Below are positions 15,901-24,953 of a stretch of 64,000 bases of DNA, in pieces (positions within the stretch are counted from its first letter, which is position 1; every line of letters starts with the position of its first letter). Position numbers and translations under genes: made by a program. The notes below the pieces were generated by a model. The model was not told the DNA's origin. It did no database searches and worked only from the letters and a program-made list of their open reading frames with translations. Source of the stretch: Planctomycetaceae bacterium (GTDB lineage Bacteria; Planctomycetota; Planctomycetia; Pirellulales; Pirellulaceae); contig PAPJ01000036.1 in assembly GCA_002709045.1 (NCBI GenBank), forward strand, positions 1 through 64,000, in the 5' to 3' direction.

Positions 15901-18900
15901 ATCAAACGGCAAGGTAATCCGTTGCACATCTGTTCCAAGCAACATTTGGTAAGTGATATTAATTACAGGTAACAGGCTATCACCATCCTGTGGTGCAGAT
16001 ATCCAATTGACTTGATACTGAGCCTTGGAAATCAACCAGTTTTCTGTTGTTCTATCAGTACTTGAATACAATTTTCTTAAACTCTGATAAAACTCATCCG
16101 CAACATACAAATATTCTCCGACATCTTCTCCATCGTCATCCACAGGCAAATAAACACTATGGACGGTTGGCACTTTACTCTCCATTTCAACCGTTTCGGT
16201 GCTCGGGTCCGGTGCAGCAGCCGGTGGCTGGTATGCTAACGAATCAAGTGAGGTGGAAAATACTAATGCCACTACCAATACTGACGTCGCTAATCCCGGA
16301 ACTGCCTGTAAATCAAAATCCAATTCCCGATCGACTGCAGGTATGACCGAAGCAGTTCTCAATCTGGAAATAATTGTACAAACCACCACGGATAAGGATG
16401 CGACAAAGAACTGCGCACCGAATTCCGTAAATACCTCGTCCACAAACAAGGCAATACCGGCTGTCAAAGCTGGTACAAAAAATGACAACTTCCAATAACG
16501 GCGGCTAAACCAGAGCAGCACGCCTATCCAGACTATCAGACTTGCCCAAGCCGCCGTCACCAAAGAAGCATTGTTATAGACGATCAATGAAATACCAGTA
16601 CCGGCCTGTTTAACGCCGGACTCATAGGTCCACATTAAATCCTGACGTAATGTCTCATGTAACTGTCGAACCTCCTGCTCCGATAATAATGAGAGCACTC
16701 TGCGGCCGAGCACCCAGTCTTCGAGTTGAACAACCGAACCACCGGCTAATTCATAAGTTTTCAATACGGGTCGAATCTCTTCATTGACAACTATCACGCG
16801 ACCGTTGCTCAGTGCATCTTCATCAATCCATCTGTCTGAGGCCAGAATCAAACGGGATTCATCGCGCACGAAAGCCAGACCGGCGTTATATAACCATTGC
16901 ATTGCCGATGTTCTACTCGCTCCATCAACCGCTGAACTGAGTTGTGTCATAGCATCGATTCCTAAAGCGTCCAATGCCACCACATCTACTGCAAGTGTCA
17001 TCCCTTCCAACTCTTCAAACAATAAGAACTGAACGTTACTCAGCCAACTGGCCCATGTAAGTCCGGCAGCCTGCTCTGCATTTTGGTGGTTCGAAGCCGC
17101 TCGCTCCAATAGCGAGATAATCTCGGCCGCCTCACGAGAAAAAGAATTGTCTGCTGGAGCTTGTAAACCGTATTGCTGATTCCGACTCCCCTGCTTTCGC
17201 TTTAACCATGGTCCAAAAAGTCGGGTGGCAACAGAGTATTCTGCTGACTGACGAGCCAATTCAAACCCCGGTGGTACTGCGACCGACCAGTAAGACTGCA
17301 ACACTCTGGCATTTACCTGAGGGAGAGGTTTCTGCAAATCTGTTCTGAATCCCAACGCATCGGAACTCGTCTTGAAACGAATACGTACTCTGGAAAAACG
17401 CGATTCTGTTTCGATCGGAATCTGCAAATGACTTGGGGAATCTGAACTACGGATAGATGCTAAATGAATTCTCTGAGCATCAACCCAAACACTTTCAACC
17501 TCGACTTGCTGGGGTAACTCGACTTCAAGGTTCTGTGACCCTCGTTGCTCAACGACATACCTTAGTTCATGGCTGCTGAAACCATGAACAAGGTATTTGG
17601 AATGTACATGAGCGTTCCAAATGACATGTTCTAACTCATCGGTGCTGGGGCTAATAGATATTTGAGGAGGTGTGCCAAGCGGCATTGCATAATCAAATGC
17701 CTGACGATAAACAGTTTCAGGTGTAGTTAAACGCTCAGGTAAGACCCGCTCCATCGAAGGTTCCCGGCTAATCTCAACATCTACAGCTTCATTCCAGCCT
17801 ATTTCTACTGATCCTGAGAAAGACTGGGATCCCTCAACTCGATATAAGGGGAGACGCACTAAATGATCGCTTGCAAGTGTTCGCTTTCCGATCAGCTTAA
17901 AAGAGGTCACACGCGACTCTACCAAATCAATTTGCCAACGTCGCCAGCCGTCTTCTTCTGTCTGAGTTACGCTGGCGATCCCTTCAGACTGAACTAAGCC
18001 ATCTCCGTTCTCCTGGAGATGCCATTGCACCTCCAAGTCTGACAATCCGGAACTGTACACAATCACCTGCTTGACGGGTGTCCCTAATGGACTGACCTCG
18101 ATCCGCGTTTCTTCAGCAACCACATCCGTCACGGTAATGTCCGTTTCAACCTCGGCTTCAAAAGCTTGCGCGGCTGAAACAGCGGAAATCTGCAAATCTG
18201 TAAGACGACTTGCAGAATCAAAGACAATCCCGACATCACGTAACAGCGGTTCTGCGGAGACTTGTTCACTAGCAGGATCAAGCCGGCTGACTTCTACACC
18301 TCCTAACCCCGAAATCTGTAAGACACTCGGTTGTTCTGCTGTTAAACCAAGTAAGTGTTGTTGTAATACTACTTTCTTTTGCTGTAATGGTGACTCGGCA
18401 ATATTGGGATACGAAATCACATCCAGTAATTCACCGGAAAGAGATTCCTCGTTGACTTGAAAAGATAAATTAAGCCGCAGTGCCAGCACGCGTCCTGCTT
18501 CGACACTTCCCTGCAAATCAATCTGATGGAGCATCAGGCCATTTCGCTCAATCTGTACAACACGAGGAATATACTGCTGCGACCCGAAGTCTTCTTCAAC
18601 CGATGTTACTGACTTTAACTCCCAGCCATCAAGAATTTCCAGATGCAACTGATGCAATGGTTCGGACGCCGCAGTCATACGAATTTCTGTTTGTAAATCA
18701 ACGCGATTATCAACGAATTCGAATCGGGATATCTGAGAGGCGTGTAATTCGGCTTCTTGATGTCCGGCTACCACAACAATGTGCGGGTTGGGATCGAACA
18801 TTTCCAGCACCCGACGTTTCGTTACTCCGGTCGACTCTATCCGACTCTCCAATGCTCCTTGCACATCCAATCGATAAAGCTCGAGGCCTTCAGCTATCAC

Positions 18901-20046
18901 CAACGAGACTTGTCCCTGCCGCCAAATACCGTCGACCACACTCATCAATGGCAAAACCTGTGGCTGTAACGGCTGGAATTTAGCAGCTGCTACCACATTC
19001 AAAACAACGGCTCCTGCCTGAGGATCCAAAGTTACCTGCCACTGGTTCTCAGTCATCTGCAGTCGACTCGGATTCAATTCCTGTCGATCAGTGAACACAC
19101 GTACCAACTCCAATTCAGGAGATAGTTGGAAAGTAACTGATTGTCTTTCAGCAACTACTGAATCCAATGTCAGGCGACTTACCAACTCCAATCCATTCCG
19201 TTCGACTGAATACTGTAATTCCTGACTGTAGAACAATACCGTTGGATTACTACGTAAGGCCTCACCGGATAAAACAGTAAGTGTTGTTCTGGATTGACTA
19301 CCTAGCTGAATTACCCACCGCGTAGATTGCTCAGACAACTCCGGCAACCCTTCCACCGGTAAAGGCAATTCTTCATTACCATGATTCCAAACAATGCCAT
19401 TGGAAGATCGTAGTAAAAACTCTATCGGTAAATCCAAAATCAGGTAATTTGATTCACTCCGGGGAACCTCAAAGCTGAACTTACGCTCATTTTCGATAAC
19501 CGACTCCCCTTTCAAACTCCAGTTAAAAACAAGTTCACCTGGTCCGTTAAGACGCAACAACGGAATATTCCTCTCAGTCACTCCGCAGATCGCCTGAATA
19601 CTGGATGCAGGAGCATCTTCCGTTGCTTTGACCACCCATTGCGGCGTATCTAAAGCAATTGATAAAGGTAACAACGGTACGAGTCCCTGAACATCGGACT
19701 GGGCATCCACTCCAAGGACAGCCCGACCATCAATGATCTGTCCTCCCTGCACGCGACCGTAGTACATCGCCTGACGAATATAGCCGCCCTGCCGAAACTC
19801 CGGCAATGCTTCGGCACTCTGCCTGCTCAATCGATTTACAACATTTACCATTTCATCGAACTGAGTTCTTAACAGTGGTACCGTACCCTCCAGCACTTCA
19901 TCGATATCAGCTTCATTTACCTTGATCTGACGATAAATTAAATCTGTGGACTGAGGCTTTAAGCTAAGCTGTTGCGCTAAAATACTCTGTGAACAAGTCA
20001 ACAACAAAGTCAGACCAAGAACGAATTTAATTTCAAATCGTTTCAC
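12961..20046 (-). CDS. giant secreted/membrane protein (2361 aa), two fused beta-rich units, unknown function
   Basis: The start is a GTG (MKRFEIKF), followed by a Sec signal peptide of about 24 residues ending in ILAQQ. The chain has two halves. Residues about 25-1155 are beta-rich with many alternating hydrophobic strands, then a hydrophobic bundle (about 1160-1265, several membrane segments) ends in DSLAYQPP, which looks like an internal cleavage-type site. Residues about 1275-2270 form a second beta-rich half, followed by a short basic coiled-coil-like stretch and a C-terminal bundle of about four membrane segments (about 2277-2349). The second half opens with a VYLPVDDDGEDVGEYLYV segment that resembles the N-terminus of the gene upstream. 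I recognise no enzyme motif. It starts 2 bases after the upstream stop, so translation is probably coupled. Confidence 0.85.
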   Translation of the reverse strand: MKRFEIKFVLGLTLLLTCSQSILAQQLSLKPQSTDLIYRQIKVNEADIDEVLEGTVPLLRTQFDEMVNVVNRLSRQSAEALPEFRQGGYIRQAMYYGRVQGGQIIDGRAVLGVDAQSDVQGLVPLLPLSIALDTPQWVVKATEDAPASSIQAICGVTERNIPLLRLNGPGELVFNWSLKGESVIENERKFSFEVPRSESNYLILDLPIEFLLRSSNGIVWNHGNEELPLPVEGLPELSEQSTRWVIQLGSQSRTTLTVLSGEALRSNPTVLFYSQELQYSVERNGLELVSRLTLDSVVAERQSVTFQLSPELELVRVFTDRQELNPSRLQMTENQWQVTLDPQAGAVVLNVVAAAKFQPLQPQVLPLMSVVDGIWRQGQVSLVIAEGLELYRLDVQGALESRIESTGVTKRRVLEMFDPNPHIVVVAGHQEAELHASQISRFEFVDNRVDLQTEIRMTAASEPLHQLHLEILDGWELKSVTSVEEDFGSQQYIPRVVQIERNGLMLHQIDLQGSVEAGRVLALRLNLSFQVNEESLSGELLDVISYPNIAESPLQQKKVVLQQHLLGLTAEQPSVLQISGLGGVEVSRLDPASEQVSAEPLLRDVGIVFDSASRLTDLQISAVSAAQAFEAEVETDITVTDVVAEETRIEVSPLGTPVKQVIVYSSGLSDLEVQWHLQENGDGLVQSEGIASVTQTEEDGWRRWQIDLVESRVTSFKLIGKRTLASDHLVRLPLYRVEGSQSFSGSVEIGWNEAVDVEISREPSMERVLPERLTTPETVYRQAFDYAMPLGTPPQISISPSTDELEHVIWNAHVHSKYLVHGFSSHELRYVVEQRGSQNLEVELPQQVEVESVWVDAQRIHLASIRSSDSPSHLQIPIETESRFSRVRIRFKTSSDALGFRTDLQKPLPQVNARVLQSYWSVAVPPGFELARQSAEYSVATRLFGPWLKRKQGSRNQQYGLQAPADNSFSREAAEIISLLERAASNHQNAEQAAGLTWASWLSNVQFLLFEELEGMTLAVDVVALDALGIDAMTQLSSAVDGASRTSAMQWLYNAGLAFVRDESRLILASDRWIDEDALSNGRVIVVNEEIRPVLKTYELAGGSVVQLEDWVLGRRVLSLLSEQEVRQLHETLRQDLMWTYESGVKQAGTGISLIVYNNASLVTAAWASLIVWIGVLLWFSRRYWKLSFFVPALTAGIALFVDEVFTEFGAQFFVASLSVVVCTIISRLRTASVIPAVDRELDFDLQAVPGLATSVLVVALVFSTSLDSLAYQPPAAAPDPSTETVEMESKVPTVHSVYLPVDDDGEDVGEYLYVADEFYQSLRKLYSSTDRTTENWLISKAQYQVNWISAPQDGDSLLPVINITYQMLLGTDVQRITLPFDAEQVEIESVVINGESAEYQWQADRNAVQIECSQEGMVTAEIELKPTVQSSNEVYRFEIDIPGVPESTLETSPLSDEHKVLFSGVQGRTRVDSLGGRVVAALGSTRRIGVIWGIGDVEIAGASVLESEEYYWLKIAPHSVVLDVRMKVDVVAGTTQQFSLNVDPRLRLLPIRSGQFIVGAPRIRDGETKTLYFSLQRPVSDSFEVQLSFYLEDVSGIGNVPVPEITPVVQRRRERWLALSVEQDLTWNSRFEKVSEEIKREVVLQWGTQDEPEAVYDLNEAEIEVNEPITTLPRIVKTEVEQSSDILVDFDELLLLYHADLLIEDGVVFQQRYQVPKGFVVESATIHQDGAVLEASVKHSGDGFLSVFTDGGITGKVTLELRGRLPLPRNRSDRKSLSIRTISIPTITHLGGIVIDDRISVIQHSGSLVRILSNELVEPASGNYVESLGGRLLASFDSSLAASACQLSILRNKQSFRGAASGGLVQKNGKRTFEITADLEVTEGAVDQIQLQLHNVQFKQARELTGNFSLETIQSGPEKYLFILRPSQLLTESVTFQLSFELEETDGILKLPGFEFVNNFGGNVQQFFYAPLKIDEQLVDWEAVGAQRISQWSADIIPAVVATTNHAVFLGTDETEIRSKAFFQSSSRLEVQVASYELAVIDPQHIVGVATFYVLPTRGKDLTLVWPEMWSLTNIAVQGTPVVSHVKSIQASAAEQQLRIEIPLLSDRQYQQVDVVFALESERALAGGRSLLMLPIPENEVMTSTIEILASEADYKSLQFDSDNVQLATLGSVFSRQVEWGENVVARQIAGKFEVNENLSAEQDYWQKYQTRLQLLQDLKDRNLQKIELGGVPDAGFGYRDYQLLQAPGIRLSGQTAGSLPQVLIRSQLHTSSVLIWWQLGVILGVFMLSGFSYILTERGWLANWVSHAPMSPLVLLGIIWWTFFSPQLIGVVFIMMGLVGLLLPDRRFIKVRFHWVKEA

Positions 20047-20048
20047 AC

Positions 20049-23000
20049 TTATGCCTGTTGCTGTTGTGAATCATCGGTGGCTGGAGGTAGATCATCAGCC
20101 GCAATCGATGATTCAAGTTTGAGAAGTGAAATCGCCGCGGAATTAGTGTCTGGCTGAATGCTGGTGCGATGAATCGGCCTGTTACTTCGACCGGGTACAG
20201 CCAGAACCCAATCCAGCACTCGGGATAAAATAACAAGCAAACCTCCCAGAAAAGATGCCTGTAGCACCAGCAACATCAATTCTGGAACCCAGATACCAGC
20301 TAATGCCGCGAATAAACCCACACAAAAAATAACAACCGGCTGCTGCATAAAATGCAAACGAAGAATTGCTAACCCAACAAGCAGAACCATCCCTGATAGC
20401 AATATCAGTAGTGTAGAACGACTCGTAATCGTGGCGTTTAATGAGTCAACTTCGCCAACGGTGGATAACAAATACTGATTAGTATTCTCCGGCAAGGCTA
20501 GCTGATTAGTGACACCAACCCAGGATTCTAAATCAGACTGCTGTAGCGCGGAGTCTCTAAACCAGTAAAAACCTGACCAAGACCAATCATATTCTGGCGT
20601 CCAACCCTGAGGACTGCCCAGTAAATGCTGATGATTGGTAGTAACCACCTGCCAATAAGTGGAGCCGCTCATTTTCGAATTAACGACTTGTGGTAATGGT
20701 AGTTTCAGATGCTTGGAATCAAAGGTTGACCTCATATACCAGAGTTCGATTCGATAATCCGATTCTACATTGGAAGCCGCCAAACGAATCGTCAATTGTC
20801 CTTGAGAATCCAATACCACCTGTTCAACTGGTACACGTTGACTATTTACTGCTACGATCAACGTCGCCGGATCTACTGCGTTTACGGGAAACTGAATATG
20901 TAAATCCGTTTCATTCGTTCGAATCAACATCGACATTCGCTCGCGACATTGTTCATTCAATAAAGCTGTTTGGATCCATCGTCGCTGGATCAAAGTCGAA
21001 GTCCGCGTCACGTCCCGACGCATACGCATTTGAACCGGCAGGCTGGTCGCTGCTTCCGATGCCTGTAGTCGCAGACTATCACCACCCGCTTCTTCTGATG
21101 CAACCCCTCGAACAACCTGCCAGACATCATCAGCAGGCTCACTCACGAATATATCCTGGGTATTAATGGTAACCTGATTCTGAACCAATCTAACTTCATC
21201 TGTAAGCGGTGACACCAACAGGAAGTTGACACGTTGTGATGAGTCCGCCATTAGCAACGGCAACTGTTCCTGATAGCGTAAAACAATTCGCAGAGAACCG
21301 CGAAATTCAGCCAACAAATCAACTGTCACCTGTTCAATCTCTAACTGTTCTCGGATTTCGTCCGATTGAATAGAACTCGGCACGGCACTCCAGGGTAAAA
21401 CACTGTTACCATTGCCATCTTCTCCTGACAAACTCTCAAGCTGCAGGAAGACTCGAAGGTTTTCCGGGCGTCTCACAATACCCGGCACTGTTAAAGTAAT
21501 CTGCCGGATAGGTTCATAAGCAATCTGATAATCCAGCACCTGTTCAAAGGCCGCAAAATTATCTTCGAGTTGAATAGCTGTACTCGAAGCCACCAGAACG
21601 CTGCGTTTCCTTGTCCCTACATTCCCCACAAATCGTAAAGGCTTTCCCACTTCCAGATTTGGCAGAGAGTTAAATACCAGCGGAGTTTGTTGATAGTCCG
21701 GCAAATCCAATTCAGAGATATCGCTCAGGCTGCCGGCCAGTAATCCTTCGATATTCTCGGAATCTGGTACCAATTCGACGTTATCAGCCGCCTGTAACAC
21801 AACCGTTTGTGCGCCTCGTAAAATACTGGCATTTTTTTCACTCGTAACCGTCAATTGAGGAATAATTAGATCTAGAGGGCGTTCACCTTCGTCTGCAACT
21901 CCCGGCAATTGACGTCTGGCACGAATGATCACCTCAAATTCGCCACGGGAGTCTGTATCAAGCGTTGAAACCTGAAAAGCCAGTTGTCCATCAATCAGTT
22001 CCGCATTGACTAACTGCAGCGAATCATCAAAGCTCTGAAAAACCTGATCCAATTCCCAACCCAACCAATTACCTGAGATCATATACTGTCCGGAACCGGA
22101 ATAGATACATCGTAACGTGGTGGTCATGCGGATCTGTGTTGGTGTCACTTCCAGCAAATAGTTCGGTACAACTCTAAATTGATTCTCTCTCTCCTGAAGA
22201 ACACCCACAACCGTGTATGCAACGTTATAGTACTCAAAATCAAACTGCTGAATACCGGGACTGCCGGCGGCGGTGTCAAAGACACGAGGGGCGCGTCGCA
22301 TATCACCGCTCAACTGCCAGACCACATCCCAGTTGGACGTCGTACTGATACTTAACTTACCTGATTGCTTTACAGCATCAACAACTTCAAATCCATTGAA
22401 CGGCTGGTTAGTATCCGTCTCGCTCGCATCATGTCTCAATTCAGCTTCGAGTATTACAGCCACATTAGGCTGCGGACGTACAATGCTCACGCGTACTTTC
22501 TCCCGTACGTTGTCAGTTTCATCATCGGCGACTGGTACCCGGGCTACCCGGAATGCCTGATTTGGCAAATCCAGTAATGTCATCCCAGAAGGTAGCAATA
22601 CTTCAAAATCGGTGACATTACCACCTAGTCCTCCAACATTAAGTACTCCCCTTGCACTAATATTTCGGTTTTGATGGACTGCAAAACCAGTTTCCACCGA
22701 TGCCTGTATCCTGGAAAGTGGCTGAGCTGAAACAGCGGTTGCTGTACTCCAACCAAAAACCAACTCTTCTGTCTGAAAGTCAAATGTAAAGGCAGTCGTT
22801 GAATTGCCCGCATTTGAAGCCCTTACTTCTAGTTCCCCGGCCACCGCCTGCGCCTTCTCCACAGGCACTACCAACTGTTTGAATTGACTACGTGCTACTG
22901 GGGCCTGTAATACGAGCTCTGTAATCTGACCTGTCTTACGTAATGGCCGAGTTAGCTTGAGGGTAATCACATGTTGACTGTTAATATCTCCGCGTAGCCA

Positions 23001-23468
23001 AACAACGTGCCCCAACTGAGTATCCCACGTGACAAAAAACTCACCCGCACCAGTATATTGTGGGGCTGACCGCATTACGGATTGTGGAAGTCGAAGTGGA
23101 ACCTTGACCCACTGTTCTTTGGCCGACTGAATTAACTGCACGCGAAACTCTGCCGTATATGCCAGATGCGTTGTTGTTGCTCGTCCCGTATAGACGACTT
23201 GATCTAAGGCAAATGCCGGAGGCGTTCTATTATCCTCAACATCGTTCTGCTGATTGTAAAGCCTCAGGTATTCTTCGAGCGAAAGGTTGGTCGCAACCTT
23301 AACAAGATTACCATTCTTGTCCCGTAATAACACAATCTCTGTGGGAGCCTTACGAACCACCCCAATCTTATTATCCGATTCTCCGTCAGTTTCGTTCTCC
23401 TGTTGGGCAAACGTAATCGTTGGAAGCATAACGGCATAGAATGCTAACCAGAACAGTTTTAAGCTCAT
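20049..23468 (-). CDS. large secreted/membrane protein (about 1139 aa), unknown function
   Basis: The frame is open to 23561, but the ATG at 23468 starts a clear Sec signal peptide (MSLKLFWLAFYAVMLPTITFA), so I use it. After processing comes a segment reading IVLLRDKNGNLVKVATNLSL, then LEEYLRLYNQQ. About 900 residues of beta-rich sequence with many V-x-L-x-V strands follow, then a bundle of about four membrane segments near the C-terminus (STLLILLSGMVLLVG and following) and a polar tail ending QQQQA. The layout matches each half of the giant protein encoded 2 bases downstream. No catalytic or cofactor motif is visible. Location is probably the cytoplasmic membrane with the large domain outside. 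Confidence 0.85.
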   Translation of the reverse strand: MSLKLFWLAFYAVMLPTITFAQQENETDGESDNKIGVVRKAPTEIVLLRDKNGNLVKVATNLSLEEYLRLYNQQNDVEDNRTPPAFALDQVVYTGRATTTHLAYTAEFRVQLIQSAKEQWVKVPLRLPQSVMRSAPQYTGAGEFFVTWDTQLGHVVWLRGDINSQHVITLKLTRPLRKTGQITELVLQAPVARSQFKQLVVPVEKAQAVAGELEVRASNAGNSTTAFTFDFQTEELVFGWSTATAVSAQPLSRIQASVETGFAVHQNRNISARGVLNVGGLGGNVTDFEVLLPSGMTLLDLPNQAFRVARVPVADDETDNVREKVRVSIVRPQPNVAVILEAELRHDASETDTNQPFNGFEVVDAVKQSGKLSISTTSNWDVVWQLSGDMRRAPRVFDTAAGSPGIQQFDFEYYNVAYTVVGVLQERENQFRVVPNYLLEVTPTQIRMTTTLRCIYSGSGQYMISGNWLGWELDQVFQSFDDSLQLVNAELIDGQLAFQVSTLDTDSRGEFEVIIRARRQLPGVADEGERPLDLIIPQLTVTSEKNASILRGAQTVVLQAADNVELVPDSENIEGLLAGSLSDISELDLPDYQQTPLVFNSLPNLEVGKPLRFVGNVGTRKRSVLVASSTAIQLEDNFAAFEQVLDYQIAYEPIRQITLTVPGIVRRPENLRVFLQLESLSGEDGNGNSVLPWSAVPSSIQSDEIREQLEIEQVTVDLLAEFRGSLRIVLRYQEQLPLLMADSSQRVNFLLVSPLTDEVRLVQNQVTINTQDIFVSEPADDVWQVVRGVASEEAGGDSLRLQASEAATSLPVQMRMRRDVTRTSTLIQRRWIQTALLNEQCRERMSMLIRTNETDLHIQFPVNAVDPATLIVAVNSQRVPVEQVVLDSQGQLTIRLAASNVESDYRIELWYMRSTFDSKHLKLPLPQVVNSKMSGSTYWQVVTTNHQHLLGSPQGWTPEYDWSWSGFYWFRDSALQQSDLESWVGVTNQLALPENTNQYLLSTVGEVDSLNATITSRSTLLILLSGMVLLVGLAILRLHFMQQPVVIFCVGLFAALAGIWVPELMLLVLQASFLGGLLVILSRVLDWVLAVPGRSNRPIHRTSIQPDTNSAAISLLKLESSIAADDLPPATDDSQQQQA

Positions 23469-23574
23469 TCGCGAAACTACAACGCCGGTACGTCTGGAAA
23501 CCGCACAAGCTAAGTGCGCATCGTCAATTTTAAGATTCCAATGTTGCATTGGCCAACTCAATAAATACTTAAGA

Positions 23575-23600
23575 AAAGGCCTGCGTTTGCAGGTACCTTT
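23575..23600 (-). terminator. terminator-like hairpin after the inositol-monophosphatase-family gene
   Basis: AAAGGCCTGC (23575-23584) pairs with GCAGG and CCTTT (23589-23600) with a 2-base bulge and a GTTT loop. On the minus strand it is followed by TTCTTAAG. It lies 55 bases after the gene's stop and before the 1139-aa gene, so the two are likely separate transcription units. A modest T tract keeps confidence moderate. Confidence 0.5.
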
Positions 23601-23654
23601 ATTTTAAATTGACCGGTCAACTAATCAAAGACAAATAACAAATTCCAGAGCAGT

Positions 23655-24470
23655 TTAGAGGCGGTTGAATACCTCAAACATCTGTTTATGCAGTTTTTTT
23701 GTGGCTGCTGCTATAAACTTTGCCTCTTGTATTCTCACAGGACCTCCATCAAAAGACGTTATAGTTCCCCCAGCTTCCCTAACTATAAGTATTCCCGCAG
23801 CAATGTCCCAAATCTTGACGCTTGTTGCCCAGTAACCATCGAGACCTCCCTGAGCTACATAACAAAGATTTAACGCTGCAGAACCAAGTCGACGTAATGC
23901 CTGACACTCATAGAGCATCTCCACCCAACGATCTACCTCAGGAGATCCTCTTTCCACTCCGGCCGAAAAACTGGCGGCAACCAGTGCACGCGACAGTTCT
24001 TCAACTCCACTGTGCTCAATCGGATCACCGTTGACTCTGGCTCCTTCACCGCGGGTTGCACTGTAGCAATCATCCATCACCGGGTCATAAACAACAGCCA
24101 CGATCGGATCACCATAATTCAACAAAGCAATTGAAACGCTGTATGTCTGTAGCTTATGTACATAATTTGCAGTCCCATCAAGTGGATCAATAACCCAACA
24201 ATACTTTAGTTCAGTCAGATCTGTGGAAGCACCAACGGTACGTTTTAGCCCAGGCAATTCTGATTCAGCTGTTAAATCCTCTTCACCCAGAAAAAAATCG
24301 GTTGGGCGAGCCTCGGCGATAATTTCGAAGATTCTCTTCTGAGATGCAACATCAGCCTCGGTTACTAAGTCCTTTGGCGCCTTTTCCCGTGGATTGATGG
24401 AATCCTGCATCGTAGCCAGGAGCCGACCTGCTTGTTTTGCAGCATCGATTGCTAAGTCTTCTAAACTCAT
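23655..24470 (-). CDS. inositol monophosphatase family phosphatase (SuhB/CysQ-like)
   Basis: Mg-dependent phosphatases of this family remove phosphate from inositol phosphates, 3'-phosphoadenosine phosphates or related compounds in the cytoplasm. The 271-aa protein shows the metal-binding residues in order: the DLVTEADVASQKRI region, GEED, DPLDGTANYVH (the WVIDPLDGT-type signature) and WDIAAGILIVREAGG at the C-terminal signature. I use the ATG at 24470 (MSLEDLAIDAAKQAG); a second ATG at 24482 adds four residues. GGGAC lies 7 bases before the chosen start. The exact substrate cannot be read from the sequence. Confidence 0.9.
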   Translation of the reverse strand: MSLEDLAIDAAKQAGRLLATMQDSINPREKAPKDLVTEADVASQKRIFEIIAEARPTDFFLGEEDLTAESELPGLKRTVGASTDLTELKYCWVIDPLDGTANYVHKLQTYSVSIALLNYGDPIVAVVYDPVMDDCYSATRGEGARVNGDPIEHSGVEELSRALVAASFSAGVERGSPEVDRWVEMLYECQALRRLGSAALNLCYVAQGGLDGYWATSVKIWDIAAGILIVREAGGTITSFDGGPVRIQEAKFIAAATKKLHKQMFEVFNRL

Positions 24471-24482
24471 AACAAGTCCCAT

Positions 24483-24953
24483 AAGTATCTGTCAAATTGA
24501 AGTTTATTGTTACTGTCACCATCAATGGCAAACTGTCAACCAAATGTCCAATATACCTCATCAATGTACCGACACCTATTACAGAGCAACTCAAACTGTT
24601 GCAACAGTACCGGTAGCCTGCAGAACACATCCGCGCCGATGTTTTTCCCGTATAAAACTGGACATCGGCATACCCGTTGTTATTATCAAATTAGATTCCT
24701 TTGTTACGCGGGACTGTCCTAAACAGTTATGGATTTCCCCAGTCATTGCGATGACTTCCATTTAAAATCGCGCTAACAATTGGCCTCTTCTCTGTTCCGG
24801 CCCCGCCGCAATGTTTTGCATTCGGCGGGGTTATTTTATGTGCTCATAGAAAACGGCTTAATGGATGTATGCTTGATGAGACTACTGCTTTCAAACATAA
24901 TTCACTCTTCTATTTAATTATTCGAATACGCTATCCATTCAAGCTAAAATCAC
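24483..24953. other. long intergenic region with an orphan terminator
   Basis: This 470-base gap separates two divergent genes. Apart from the strong + strand hairpin at 24801-24837, I see only short open frames without ribosome-binding sites and no tRNA, SRP RNA or tmRNA signature. The promoters of both flanking genes must lie here. A small RNA ending at the hairpin is possible. Confidence 0.5.
24801..24837 (+). terminator. strong rho-independent terminator with no obvious gene before it
   Basis: CCCCGCCG (24801-24808) pairs with CGGCGGGG (24823-24830), the inner AATG/CATT extends the stem across a 1-base bulge, and TTATTTT follows. The orientation is +, but the nearest gene to the left is on the - strand. 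It is either the end of an unannotated short transcript or a remnant. Confidence 0.75.

Noticed and set aside
18071..18983. Plus-strand frames of 129 and 167 codons over the giant gene
   Set aside because: They lie opposite the continuous 2361-codon frame, have Ser/Thr-rich or mixed composition without domains, and no start signal.
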